A stretch of 23,235 nt of DNA from Hydnum rufescens UP504 (lineage: Eukaryota > Basidiomycota > Agaricomycetes > Cantharellales > Hydnaceae), in assembly GCA_014904985.1 (NCBI GenBank), contig MU129181.1, positions 45,795 through 69,029 on the forward strand, in the 5' to 3' direction. Numbering within the stretch: the first letter of the stretch is position 1; each line of letters opens with the position of its first letter. Made by a program: the position numbers and the translations under genes. This document shows, piece by piece, positions 1 through 9,492 of the stretch. The notes beneath the pieces were generated by a model that was not told where the DNA came from, ran no database searches, and was given only the letters and a program-made list of their open reading frames with translations.

Positions 1-35
1 ATTTTTGAGGTGTTGTGAGAACCGTTTGAATTCTT

Positions 36-619
36 TTAATTTTCTGAATCATTTTTATGTCCTGAATGTTTTGACAATCCTTCTGGTTTTGTTTCTGAGA
101 CAAGGATCCAGTCTTCTTCATGAGGTCTTGGTCCAGTAATAAAATGGCCTGGTTCATCTGGTTCCAGTTCATCTTCTGATTCAGCTGAGTCATTTTCATG
201 TGCTGGGCGCCTAGATAATCCATCTGGACCTTGGTGTTTTGTGGCTGGAACATGGACCAATTCAAAATCAAATAGCTGAATGTAGGAGATCCATCGTGAC
301 ATAGCCGCATTTGGTAATCCTGGTGTATTAATGGTTTGCTTGAGAAATTTGGCATCTACTTCCACTCTAAAATGGATTCCCCAGAGATCATTCCTTTGTG
401 CTTTGAGTGCTTTGAATAGTCCTTTCAATTCTATTTGTGGTTGGGATACTTGGTTTCAGCTTCATTATTGGTTACTGATCCAAAGACAATTGGATGTCGT
501 CCATCTTCCAGGGTTTGATATTCAATCCATCCTACTGCCATGATAGAGCTATCCACTGCAAGTGTTACAAGGCCATAATCTGATGTTCGTTCATCTTCTT
601 TTAACACTCTGGCTATATC
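36..619 (-). pseudogene. RNase H domain of Gypsy pol, frameshifted
   Basis: RNase H removes the RNA strand during reverse transcription. The candidate catalytic acids can be picked out: D in LAVDSSIMAVGW (near 550), E in the QIELKGLF segment (near 432) and D in VEVDAKFLKQ (near 350). The frame changes at about 430, between the first and second of these. The domain ends with LFDFELVHVPATKHQGPDGLSRRP, the typical RNase H C-terminus of this lineage, followed by an acidic linker. A TAA at 36-38 closes this frame, but another frame (IKRIQTVLTTPQ) continues to the window edge and probably represents the path toward integrase. Confidence 0.8.
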
Positions 620-2161
620 AATGTTTAATGTTTTTCGAGCAGGAAGGTTTGTGGAAGCTTCTTTTAGTTGGTTCATGGCTTCTTCTGCTTGGTCATTCCA
701 TTCAAAGTCATTAGGAGTCTTCTTGGTGAGCAATGTGAGAGGTTTTGCTATTTTAGCAAATTGCCAAATCCAATTTCGAGCGACTCCAACTGTTCCTAGG
801 AATCCGCGGACTTGCGTTACATTGATTGGACGCGGCCAGTTCTTTATTTTTGTGATAATTCCATGGTGAGGTCTTCTTCCTTCCATTGAACAAACATTTC
901 CTACAATGTGTACGAGTGGTGTTGCAAGCACTAATTTAGATCCTGAGGCTGTACATCCAGCTTCAATGAATGTAGCGAACAACTCATCAACGACTTGAGC
1001 AAATTCCCATATGTATCGTCGAATTTTTGGATTTTCAGGTATAGGTTCATCATTGTACTGCGTTTTTGGTCCCTTTCCTGCTACATCATCCACAAAGGCT
1101 TCAGCTCTGTCTGGGATCATTGGTCTGATCATGTGTGTGACTGTTTTCATGAATTCTTGCATGGAATTTGTATATCCTTGAGGTAGTGTTGTGAGCTTTA
1201 CAGGACCCAATGGTGAATCACTTGTTGTGAGTTCTTGGGATTCTTCTGCCAGTCGACATCCATCATATCCTGCATAGAGATCCTGCAACAATATAGACTG
1301 AGTGTCCACATGAAGCTGTCTGCAAAGTCATTGATATTTGGTGGCAGCCCTGAGTCTTTTACTGAAACTGCATTTAAGGGCTGTAAATCATGAACAATAC
1401 GGATGCCTCCTTTAGGCTTGGCCACTGCAAACATTTGTGAACAATAGGAGGACCATGATGTTTTATATTTCCCAGCTGCTAATTGATCCTTTATCATTTT
1501 GATAAGTGTAGCCACAATTGCTTTTGGAGGTCTTATTGGTGGTAATTCCCAAGGACATGTGTGGAACTGTTTCCATAACATAGTCTGGAAAGTATTCTGT
1601 TTTGAAGATTCCTCATTCCGATTCATCAAACGCAAGACCCTTTTCTCTTTGAGCAACCACATAGAGAAGCAAATCAAGTTCTTCTTCCGAAAGAAAATCA
1701 TTGGGAATGTTGTCAATTATTTTCTTTATGCGTTCAGGGGTAAGCTTCTTGGTGTATTGAAAATCTTTGAAGCTAGGTGGATGCGTTGGAAGTTGGAGGG
1801 GTATGATGGGAGGAAGGTCTTTATAAGGAAGGCGAATGACTGGGTTTCGAATAACTCCCAAGGGAATTGGGTTTTTCTTCTTGTCCACAGTTTTATATTT
1901 CGTCTTATTGGCATTTCTGATGACCTGACCAATTTGATAGCTAAAGTCCTCCACTTTTTCTGGAGATTTTTGCACAAAATCTGGTCTTAATTCGTTATAA
2001 ACGCGTACAAGATTGTCTTCAAGCTGATTTCCAGATGTTGCTGAAGATGATTTCCAAGTTTGATTGAGATATTGTGCAGACATGCTCTCCTTGTTGATAA
2101 TAGCATCTATTAGATACTTGTTTGTGCTTGGATCAAAGTCTATTGTACGTGTTTCTGGGAG
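620..2161 (-). pseudogene. Reverse transcriptase of Gypsy pol, frameshifted
   Basis: The frame continues directly from the protease without its own ATG (the reading resumes after the stop at 2162). After an N-terminal connector comes the RT entry segment FKTEYFPDYVMETVPH just past a TGA at 1613-1615. The frame then changes twice, near 1560 and near 1300. Between the changes lie the finger and palm motifs GGIRIVHDLQPLNAV and, after the second change, LGPVKLTTLPQGYTNS and the catalytic FVDDV box (1081-1095), followed by the thumb and connection region FLGTVGVARNWIWQFAKIA. FVDD is an accepted variant of the YXDD site. Two of the three catalytic aspartates are visible in FVDD; the first (motif A) lies in the stretch disturbed by the 1300 shift. 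The copy cannot make an intact enzyme as it stands. Confidence 0.85.
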
Positions 2162-3640
2162 TCATAAGGCCTCTGACAATTCCCTTCCAAATATTGGTAT
2201 AAATGGTGAATTCCCTTTTAGTGATTGGTCGGATGGAGTTGCTTCTGTGTGATAATATTTGTAGTTTTGTGAGGGAGTTTCAGGTACTGTTCGAACTAAT
2301 GATGCTCCATTTGATTTATATCGATATTGCGGCTGTGGTGGACCTGGATTACTTCCTTCAGGTGGCTGTTCTCCTGGAGGTATTGCTGATGCTTGAAGAA
2401 CAAGTTTATTTTGCTCTCGTTCCTCATTCATAAGAGCATGGAGAGAAATAGATGATCCTGTTGGGTTTCCCTTTTCATAAACCTGAATGTCCATTCCATG
2501 ATTTCCATCTGTGGCTCCTTCGTATTTGATTTGGGCACCAACTCCTACTAACCATGGTTGTCCAAGTAGTATGTCATGGCCTTCGAAGCTTCCCTTTTTA
2601 ACAAAGAAGTGATGATCAAATCTTATCCCTCCTATTTCGATTGGAACATTTCGACAGCATCCTATAAGGGGTTCTGGTCCACTATTGATTCCTTGTAGTG
2701 ACCAGTTTTGTCCATCGTAGTCTATTGGGATGTTTAATCTTTTCTGAACTTCCTGGGAGATAAGGTTTAATTCAGATCCTGTGTCGATCATAAGCACAAC
2801 ATCTTTGGTTCCATTCTGACCTGTGGCTTTGGCTGCAATTTTTCCTGTGTCCATAGCAAACAAAGGATTTGGCCCAAGGGATCCAATCAAATTTACTTGT
2901 GCTTGATAGTTCTCTTGTGTCTGTAGATCTGTTTGCTGGGATAGGTCTTCATCCAAATCTCTGTCCATCAGGGTTCATATATGGTCATAGTATTCGTCTT
3001 GCTCTGCTTCATCATCAGAGTCATAATCAGAGGCCTCAGTTGTTGGAAAACGCGGTTTAAAGGTGGCATGATTAACTGTAAGGGGCTCTCGATGTTTAGG
3101 ATTATAGTCACGTTTCAGTTTAAGTCCAGCTGCAAATATTTTGGCTGCTCCATGTGCTGATCCAAGGAAGTCTCCGAGTGTTATTTCGACTTTTTGATTG
3201 AGTACTTTCTTAGCTATTTCTTTATCTTCACATGCTTCTTGAAACTCTGTGGTAAAACGATATGTTGGAGGATTCTTTGGGATTCGTTTCTCAGGTAGTG
3301 CCATTTCTATGTCTATTGTTTCCTCTGGGAGTGGTCCAGCCTTTTTAGGAGTAGGTTTTTCTGTTATTGGTTCTTTTATTACTGAGGAGGGCAATATTCC
3401 TGGAGGATAAGTTGGCTGCGAAGGATTTTCTGGGGTTGCTTGTTTTGGTTCTGAGGGTTTTGGTTGATTAACTGGAGTTTTAGCAGGTGTCTGGCTGCGT
3501 GGGGGTACATCAACATACATTCGATTTTTAGGGCGTTGTGTGGTTTTATCTCCCATTGGATTGTGACGATTATCTGGTTTACTTGTTTTGGTTGCTGGTG
3601 CAGATATAAATGGCCTGCTGCTATCGCATATGAGTGTGTT
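2162..3640 (-). pseudogene. Protease region of Gypsy pol, with one internal stop
   Basis: This frame is open from about 3640 and runs -1 relative to gag. It starts with a proline/lysine-rich linker, followed by a conserved helical segment (YRFTTEFQEACEDKEIAKKV) of the kind that precedes the protease in basidiomycete Gypsy polyproteins. It then contains a retropepsin core with DVVLMIDTGSELNLIS near 2750-2800 and the hydrophobic flap-distal segment HDILLGQPWLVG near 2540-2580. The DTGS aspartate is the catalytic residue, and the active enzyme would be a dimer. A single TGA at 2975-2977 separates linker from protease, and another TGA at 2162-2164 ends the frame; the same frame stays open on both sides of each. 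Both stops are consistent with CGA to TGA changes, so they look like point decay rather than real ends. Confidence 0.8.
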
Positions 3641-5088
3641 CTAAATGGTGACAATCCATTTTTGTCAACAATGCGGATTGCTCCTGTTGTTCGTTGATGG
3701 GTGGATTCCTCCCTAATTCGTTTTATGTCATCCACAATGGCTTGTTTGATCCCTCCCTTTCCAGCTATTCCTCGTGGTAGTTGTGTGTCATCCATTTTTA
3801 CAAGCCTGCCTTCAATGGAGTATTTGATGATTCCTTGACGAACCATAGCTTGGGCATCTGGACAGTTCTTCATTCCAACATTATGTGCTCCTGTTTTATC
3901 ACAGAACCAGCAAAGGGTTGTTCCAGCTGATGCATTAGGACCTTGGGAACGATTAGGTCCAAGTGGTTGATTATTTGGATAGGTAGCTGGGCTTCCTTGA
4001 ATCCGCGTTTCTGAATGATGAGGTTGCATATATGGGTTGGGAGCTTGCCCCTTTTGCTGTGATTGTGCCATGAATATTTTCATTTCATTAAAGGACTGTG
4101 TGAGATCACTGATTTGTTCTGTTACATTGCGAAGTGATGGAATGATTGTTGGCTTTGGTTTGGTGGATACTTTCTTAATGGATATAGGTGATATGGCAAC
4201 TGGTTCTTCTTCACTTTCACTATCAGAGTCGCTGCCTTCATCTTCGCTTTCTGAAACTTCTGATTCATCTGAGGAGTCACTGTATCTGCCACGTGACCTG
4301 TAATAGCTGGGCTTTATTTTCGACTTTTTGGTCTTTGTAGTGGCTCGTGGTCTTTCCTTATTAAAATGTCTGAAGTTGTAATAAAGATCTTCTTTGAGTA
4401 TGGTCTTCATTGTGTCATATGCGATGGTACAGTCCAATGGTTTTGTGTCATCAAATCCTGGAACATAGCGAAATAATGGGAGTACAATCTTCTGGAGACG
4501 TCGTGGAATCCCTTGCCAGAAAAGGTCATCTCGGTCTCGCTCAGCTAGGACTTTCTTCTCATCAAGGCATTGTACCTGTGTAATGAATTCGCGATAGTAA
4601 TCATCCAGATCTGCTTCATTGATAATTATTCTCTTTTGTTGGCAGAAGTCTGCTAGTCGTTCTCGTGTGTATCTTTGTCTTCTGTCTGTCTGTCCATATA
4701 GTTTTCTGAGACGGGTTGCTAGAGCTTCAAATGTAGTAGGATTCTTAACTTCTGGGAGGTTCTTCAGTAATTCAGCTTCCTTGTTGCTACAGAATCGAAT
4801 AATGTTCTTGCATTTCCTATGATCATCATAGAGAGCTTCGTCGCAGCAGGCTTCATAGTCAAGGAGGAAGTTATCAAGGCGTTTTCCCTTAAAATGCGGA
4901 GCATCTCTACCTGTGGGCCATGGCATTGCTCGAGGATTCACTTTGGCCATTGTTTCTGAATTGTTTGATGTCGTTATATTGTTAGATTGAAATGTTTTGG
5001 AAGAGGTGAAAGGTGTATCAAAGTGAGAACTACCCCTGTAAGGACCACCAGTTATAGAAGAAGGATTGGGAGCTCCGATGACTGTCAA
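3379..5088 (-). CDS. gag: Gag polyprotein of the Ty3/Gypsy element
   Basis: This is a 569-codon open frame. Gag forms the particle shell and binds element RNA. The N-terminal part carries the family signature RDAPHFKGKRLDNFLLDYE (about residues 60-80). A helical capsid-like region follows, then an acidic serine-rich tract (SDSSDESEVSESEDEGSD, about residues 270-290). A CCHC-like knuckle lies near residues 393-409 (C-W-F-C, then H and C, spacing CX2CX5HX5C, slightly longer than the classic CX2CX4HX4C). The last roughly 80 codons (below about 3620) read the proline-rich start of the protease region out of frame. The true product therefore probably shifts to the -1 frame there, or the frame was broken by an indel. 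The start at 5088 is the first ATG; the internal ATG before KVNPRAMPWP (near 4950) is an alternative. Confidence 0.85.
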   Translation of the reverse strand: MTVIGAPNPSSITGGPYRGSSHFDTPFTSSKTFQSNNITTSNNSETMAKVNPRAMPWPTGRDAPHFKGKRLDNFLLDYEACCDEALYDDHRKCKNIIRFCSNKEAELLKNLPEVKNPTTFEALATRLRKLYGQTDRRQRYTRERLADFCQQKRIIINEADLDDYYREFITQVQCLDEKKVLAERDRDDLFWQGIPRRLQKIVLPLFRYVPGFDDTKPLDCTIAYDTMKTILKEDLYYNFRHFNKERPRATTKTKKSKIKPSYYRSRGRYSDSSDESEVSESEDEGSDSDSESEEEPVAISPISIKKVSTKPKPTIIPSLRNVTEQISDLTQSFNEMKIFMAQSQQKGQAPNPYMQPHHSETRIQGSPATYPNNQPLGPNRSQGPNASAGTTLCWFCDKTGAHNVGMKNCPDAQAMVRQGIIKYSIEGRLVKMDDTQLPRGIAGKGGIKQAIVDDIKRIREESTHQRTTGAIRIVDKNGLSPFRTHSYAIAAGHLYLHQQPKQVNQIIVTIQWEIKPHNALKIECMLMYPHAARHLLKLQLINQNPQNQNKQPQKILRSQLILQEYCPPQ

Positions 5089-5657
5089 ATCAAACTCTGG
5101 TTCAGCCAGTGTGTAGATGGGAGACTGTATTTCTGTTTTTATTCAATGGGCTGGTTCGCTCTGATGGTTGATCACTCTCTAACAAGTTAGGTATGGTATT
5201 CAGTGGAGGATAAGATTGTGGTATGGACTAGCTATAGTCAATGATATATTGTGGGATGCTTGTGAAAGGCTTATACGTGTTGTATTGAACTGTTTACTGC
5301 TATTTGTGGGTACCTATTTGTGTCCTCCTGGTCAAAATGCGGATTCTAAAGAGGGTTCTAGACTAGTTTAAGCTTGATTTCAGTGATGTCAATGTATTTC
5401 TTTCTTCTTCTGACTTGACTTTGTTTTTACTCACCTTTCCTTGGATGTCCAGCAACTCTAACCTTAGGTCCTGCAACTATCCTTGGCTCAGTATTTCGCA
5501 TAGAGGGCTTCCAGTGACTTAGTCTTAACAACCTTGTATATGACTTAGCTCCAGATGGCTTTCAGATCAGTACTCTCTTCAGATGCAAGCAGATTTGTAG
5601 ACAGTAGTATATTCCAGTAGTGAGAAGATGATGGGGGGATACAGGAAAATCTACCAG
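5089..5657. other. Leader region between LTR-like promoter and gag
   Basis: There is no convincing coding frame here. The stretch lies between the minus-strand TATA box and the gag start, so it should hold the R/U5 part of the LTR, the primer-binding site and the untranslated leader of the element. I could not identify an 18-nt tRNA complement or a clear CA end, so the inner boundary of the LTR is left open. Confidence 0.4.
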
Positions 5658-5665
5658 CTTTTATA
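5658..5665 (-). promoter_or_regulatory. TATA box of the Gypsy LTR (minus strand)
   Basis: The plus strand reads cttttata, so the minus strand has TATAAAAG in the context GGTATAAAAGC. It lies upstream of gag in the right orientation and immediately downstream (in minus sense) of the cluster of TGAGTCA sites, as expected for a U3 promoter. Confidence 0.55.
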
Positions 5666-5695
5666 CCTTTCTGAAGGTGGCTGTGTTTAAAGAAT

Positions 5696-5940
5696 ATGAC
5701 TCACTCCTAGGTGAGTCATATGTGAGAACAATAGGGTTGTCAAGGAGGGTGAGTCATTCATAAAGTGGTTGCATGATAGGTGAGTCATTCATAAAGTGGT
5801 TGCAAGATAGGTGAGTCATTCATGAACAGAACAAAAGGGTTGCTAAGAAGGTGTTATCTTTCATAAAGTGGTTGCAAGGAGGGTGAGTCATTCATAAACA
5901 GAACAAAAGGGTAGTCAAGGGAGTGTTATCTTTCTTATCT
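5696..5940. promoter_or_regulatory. U3-like enhancer array of TGAGTCA sites and tandem repeats
   Basis: Six exact copies of the bZIP (AP-1/Gcn4-type) core occur: TGACTCA at 5697-5703 and TGAGTCA at 5712-5718, 5750-5756, 5781-5787, 5812-5818 and 5884-5890. The first two form an inverted repeat with 9-bp arms (5696-5704 and 5711-5719) around a 6-bp spacer. The others sit in an imperfect tandem repeat of about 31 bp (GTGAGTCATTCATAAAGTGG...), with degenerate copies near 5852 and 5922. Because a minus-strand TATA box follows at once, the simplest reading is the enhancer part of the LTR. The link to a nutrient- or stress-responsive bZIP factor is inference from the motif alone. Confidence 0.55.
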
Positions 5941-6125
5941 GTGAGGTTCTAGAAGTTATTTGTGGCAATGGGAGATGAAATCAAAGGATATTTCCGAGTT
6001 CTTGGAGATTAATTTGTTTGTAGTCCAGTGGTTAAGATGTTTTTGTTGCTGGTTGATAATGGGGACAAGTGCATGGGATGGGATTTGATGCAGAAACAAC
6101 AGTTTCATCCGTAATAGACGTTCTT
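5941..6125. other. No identifiable feature
   Basis: This is AT-rich sequence between the TGAGTCA array and the 160-bp repeat, with no coding frame or repeat that I recognise. It may still belong to the LTR of the left-hand element. Confidence 0.3.
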
Positions 6126-6530
6126 GGTATCATTCGATGCAGATTTTTAACAGCTTTCTGGGCGCGGTGGTTCCGAGCAGATCCGGTGTAAACTGACAGA
6201 GAAATTTGTTTTTTACTGATGGGTGTTGATTCTGATAGTAATATTGTTCTGTAGAGTTCAGTTTTGATCTGTTCTTCGCGTGCTCAGTACTGTTGGATGC
6301 GGATTTTTTATATCTTTCCAGGCGCGGTTGTTCCGAGAGGATTGGATGCGAACTGACGGAGAAATTCATTTTTTACTGAAAATCCTGGATTTTGACAGTA
6401 ATATTGGTCTGGAGAGTGCATTTCTGGTCTGTTCGACTTGTGTTTGGTACCATTCGAAAGGTATGAATCGTGGCTTTCCGAGAGTTATATGGGCATACCT
6501 CTCTGATCAAAACTGACAGAGTTATAGAAC
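6126..6530. repeat. 160-bp tandem repeat, about 2.5 copies
   Basis: Three successive segments match at an offset of exactly 160 bp. GGCGCGG occurs at 6161 and 6321. AACTGACAGA/AACTGACGGA occurs at 6191, 6351 and 6511. GAAATT...TTTTTACTGA occurs at 6201 and 6361. CTTTCC occurs near 6314 and 6474. The third copy is partial and more diverged. No open frame runs through all copies. It may be part of a long LTR or an independent minisatellite. Confidence 0.75.
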
Positions 6531-6786
6531 GAATTCAATTTCTGCGTGTAGCCGTAATTAATTTCATAATAGGTCACATGATCATTCCAATGGCTGGGAT
6601 CAATGGATATTCGCATTTTCTGATACTGGATGTTTTTATCTTCCACACTGGACTTAGCTGGAATTATTTGTGTTTACATTTGTTTGGTGCCCTCGTCGCA
6701 GCGTGGCCCTGACAATGACTCATTCTGGATTATGGTTAAAATCAGTGTTGAGCTCAGATATTTCTCCTGTCTGAAGGAGCTCATGA
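6531..6786. other. No gene seen; one isolated TGACTCA site
   Basis: There is no coding frame with recognisable content. A further TGACTCA lies at 6716-6722, the same core as in the 5696-5890 array. It hints that the LTR-like material might extend this far, but nothing else supports that. Confidence 0.25.
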
Positions 6787-6789
6787 TTT

Positions 6790-6945
6790 CAGGTTTGAAC
6801 CTTGGTTAAACCTGAACCTAACCTAACATAGGTTTTCTTCAGGTTAGGTTCAGGTTTTGCCAATTGAGAAGATTCAGGTTTTGGTTAAGTTCAGGTTTTG
6901 CCCAAATGGGGCAAAACCTGACCTGAACCTGACTTTGGCAACCAT
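6790..6945. repeat. AGGTT/AACCT-rich inverted repeat with a 12-bp perfect hairpin
   Basis: The segment alternates between AGGTTCAGGTT-type and AACCTGAACCT-type runs. A perfect 12-bp inverted repeat, CAGGTTTTGCCC at 6892-6903 and its complement at 6909-6920, is separated by 5 nt. A longer imperfect pairing links 6839-6861 with 6910-6932. This could be a small fold-back element next to the transposase relic. No target-site duplication was found. Confidence 0.5.
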
Positions 6946-7001
6946 ATCTGGCAGTGTTAGTAATTTCTGCAGAGCTATAAAGCATCTTCTACACCACCTG
7001 A

Positions 7002-7474
7002 AGGCCTAGGGACAGTCCTGGTGAGGGTCATCAGACCCTTTCATGGATCTGGATTACACCTGCTGCCCCACACAGAGATGATACATTAGATATGCATGAA
7101 GGTAAGTTATGTATCTCATTCTATCATTGTATTGTACTGAGTTCCCTAGCATTGTGCATTGAATGGGCCAAGGCATGTGCACAAATGCAGCACTGGGCTG
7201 AGGAGGTGCAGCTTCTTCAAGAGGAGATGTGCTGCATCCTCCAATTTTCTGAGTATCATGCCACTTGGTGGGAAGACCAGAAATCTCTGCATATGCCTGG
7301 ACTTCTACTCAATCTGTCAGATGGTGTGCATGTGTATGCTGCCAACAAGCATCCATCCTTCATGATAGGGCCAAAGACTTCACACAGATATGGAAAACCC
7401 TGGGGGTCATGAGCAATCCTGATCAAAGTGTCAATAATATTGATCAGGGCATCATACATAGTGATGAGGATTAG
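7002..7474 (+). pseudogene. KDZ-type transposase C-terminal relic
   Basis: The plus strand encodes GEGHQTLSWIW (7023-7055), then DDTLDMHEALCIEWAKACA across a candidate 48-nt intron (7102-7149, GTAAGT to CCCTAG), then WAEEVQLLQEEMCCILQF and WWEDQ. The order and spacing of G-GH-T-SWIW, EAL-IEW-KA-A, EEV-LL-EEM and WW are those of the C-terminal part of KDZ-superfamily transposases common in basidiomycetes. An in-frame TGA lies just upstream at 6999-7001. After about 7370 the family-like reading moves to another frame (KDFTQIWKTL, near 7375-7405). Only this end of the protein is present, so it is a dead fragment. The assignment rests on recalled family motifs. Confidence 0.55.
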
Positions 7475-7635
7475 AGCAGAAAGGGTGCTTGTCCCATTAT
7501 GTATTTAATATACAAATTAAATACACTGCCCATATTGCAGAGCTGAAGGATGGTGCAGGGGCACAGAAATAGAGAATACTGTGCAGAACAACTGAGGGAG
7601 TGACTGACCTGGAAAAACCCTTGGGGTATATAGGA
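7475..7635. other. No identifiable feature
   Basis: This is a short AT-rich spacer between the transposase relic and the simple repeat; no frame or motif can be supported. Confidence 0.3.
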
Positions 7636-7905
7636 AACACTGTGACATCATCATTCTCATGTCATCATCATTCTCATGTTGTCATTCTTCTGTTGTTGTC
7701 TTGCATCATTGTCTTGTGTCATTGTCTTGCATCATCATTGTCATCATACTCACATCATTGTCATACTCACATCATTGCCATACTCACATCATTGTCATGC
7801 TCACATCATCATCATAGTTCTCACATTGCTGTACTTTTTCCATTGCCATACTTCTCATGTCAAATTCCCATGTCACATACTTCTCACCTGTTGTTATAAT
7901 TTCCA
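7636..7905. repeat. TCATCA/TCACATCATTGTCATAC simple repeat
   Basis: The plus strand is an imperfect low-complexity run made of tcatcatt, ctcatgtcatc and tcacatcattgtcatac units. The His/Ser-rich frames across it are by-products of this composition and not genes. Confidence 0.8.
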
Positions 7906-8599
7906 TATCATTGTAATCCACACAACATCACAATCCCCTCACCACCCCCTTTCCTGTCAATACTTTGCCCTTCCCACATTCAGTTTAGACTAGCCTGCTT
8001 GAAATCTCATAAAGTTTTTGATTGGAGTGATTGCTGCATATGGAGTTGGAAGAATACAGAAAAAGATACTGCTGGACTGGGAAAAAAAAGTCTATGGCAG
8101 AGATAAAGGAAGCCAATGCCAGTACTTGTACAAAAAAGGAGTTGGATGATTGCTGGCAGGGATCCAAGCTGGGAGCATGTTGCCATGGGGCCAGAGTCTA
8201 AAAAATTGTCTGGCAGGGCCCCATGAGACCAAATGGTGTAGGTGGGACTGGGGGCCCATGCCAGGTACTGAGTACATGTGGGGCCACATGCACATAGGCC
8301 TATTAGACACACTATTTTACCAAGAAAACACTATCTAATTAGGTACCAAAATAGGGCTGCCTAAGGTGGTCTGTGAATTGACTCTCTTCTCACCAATCCT
8401 CCTCTCATCTCAAGTCTCCTTGAGAATTCAGTCCTTCCCACTCCACTCCTCTGTGTTCTCATCTTTGGCAACATTATGTAATTCTCACTTTGCCAGATCT
8501 CCTTGTCAATCACATTAAGGGGCTATTCCTCACACTTGACTCAATTACATAATTGACTCCTTGACCCATGACCAACCCTTAACAGTTCTCAAGTTCCAC
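7906..8599. other. Unassigned spacer, about 690 bp
   Basis: No coding frame with recognisable family motifs was seen on either strand. Several short frames overlap around 8000-8330, none with a plausible start and conserved content. The region probably consists of decayed transposon sequence. Confidence 0.35.
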
Positions 8600-9384
8600 A
8601 AAGCAGGCATTGTTGTCTGCCTACATTTGTTGTATCATGTGCTGTAGGCTCAGGAACATTAACTCAATGTTTGGGGTTGGGGTGGCAATGGGGGGTTGTC
8701 CCATTGGTGGTCCCTGCTGGTGCTGGGTGGGGTTTTCATCATGGGACATGTTGTGTGAGGGGTGCTCAGCATGTTGACAATGACTGGAGAGGAGAGGGAG
8801 GATGAGTTCTTGATGGTGGCTGATTCCTTGCAATAATCATTGGAACCAGCTGTTGGTTTCATTGAGTGGTAGGCATATTGAATTTCAAGGGGAATCAGTT
8901 GTTTAGATCAAGAATACTGGTAAGGGTCATTCATAGTATGAGGAAGTGATTAGATAATTGGGTTGAGTATGAAAGAGAAGTCCTTAATATGATTGATGGA
9001 GTGTTCACAGAAATGAGGATTATGTAAGCATGAGTGCAGTGGAATAGGAGGGAGCAGACTGATTCCCAAGATATTCAACATGAGAGGGTTTTAAGGCAAT
9101 ATCACAAGCAATAAGAGAGTTTGTGAGAGAGTGAGGTCAATCAATAACAATATATTCTTGATCTTCTATGGAGCAAGAGTACAAGAAGTATCTACATATA
9201 TACCAAAGCTCAAGGAGGGATTACTAAGGGGATTAATAAGGAGAGTGGGGATAAATACATGGCATGGGGAGGTGGATACGTGGCATGAGGATGGTGGTTC
9301 AATGAGTAGGAAGGGTCATGTGATCATGGGATAGTCACAGTGATCTCACATATGTCATCAAGTTTGTGAGTATGACTTGTAACA
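8600..9384 (-). mobile_element. 5' LTR plus gag start of a second LTR retroelement (relic)
   Basis: On the minus strand a likely LTR begins at 9384 with TGTTACAAGTC and contains a TATA-like GGTATATATG (about 9191-9205). Gag-like coding follows at 8833-8621: MSHDENPTQHQQGPPMGQPP, then TPNIELMFLSLQHMIQQM. After an in-frame TAG comes ADNNACFVELE. A proline-rich head followed by an IQQM-ADNN-ELE coiled segment is typical of the N-terminus of certain fungal Gypsy gag proteins. The TAG sits where a glutamine codon is expected, consistent with a C-to-T change. Downstream (below 8600) homology is lost. The inner LTR end is not defined. Confidence 0.45.
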
Positions 9385-9492
9385 AATCTCCCTATCCTCC
9401 TTTTCTCAGACCTCAACACTCAGATTGACACCATGTCCCTCTCTTTTCATTCTTGATTCCATATCATGGACTGTGGCAGAATCACATAGGGG

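Larger units (their letters stand above)
1..5950 (-). mobile_element. Ty3/Gypsy LTR retrotransposon, decayed, cut by the window edge
   Basis: The minus strand encodes, in order, a gag with a zinc knuckle, a DTGS aspartic protease, a reverse transcriptase with FVDD, and an RNase H ending in the PDGLSRRP-type sequence seen in basidiomycete Gypsy elements. That order (PR-RT-RH, with integrase expected next) is the Ty3/Gypsy arrangement. Integrase and the 3' LTR would lie left of position 1. The coding region is broken by three in-frame TGA stops (2975-2977, 2162-2164, 1613-1615) and several frame changes (near 3620, 1560, 1300, 430 and 60), so this copy is not autonomous. The upstream 5' boundary is uncertain: an LTR-like promoter stretch lies around 5640-5900, but without the second LTR I cannot fix the ends or find a convincing primer-binding site. 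Confidence 0.9.

Noticed and set aside
6817..6835. Telomere-like repeat (CCTAACCTAAC)
   Set aside because: There are only two imperfect units inside an AGGTT-rich palindrome, and the third G/C of fungal TTAGGG repeats is missing.
7600..7993. His/Ser-rich proteins over 7600-7993
   Set aside because: They are products of the TCATCA-type simple repeat, present in several frames at once.
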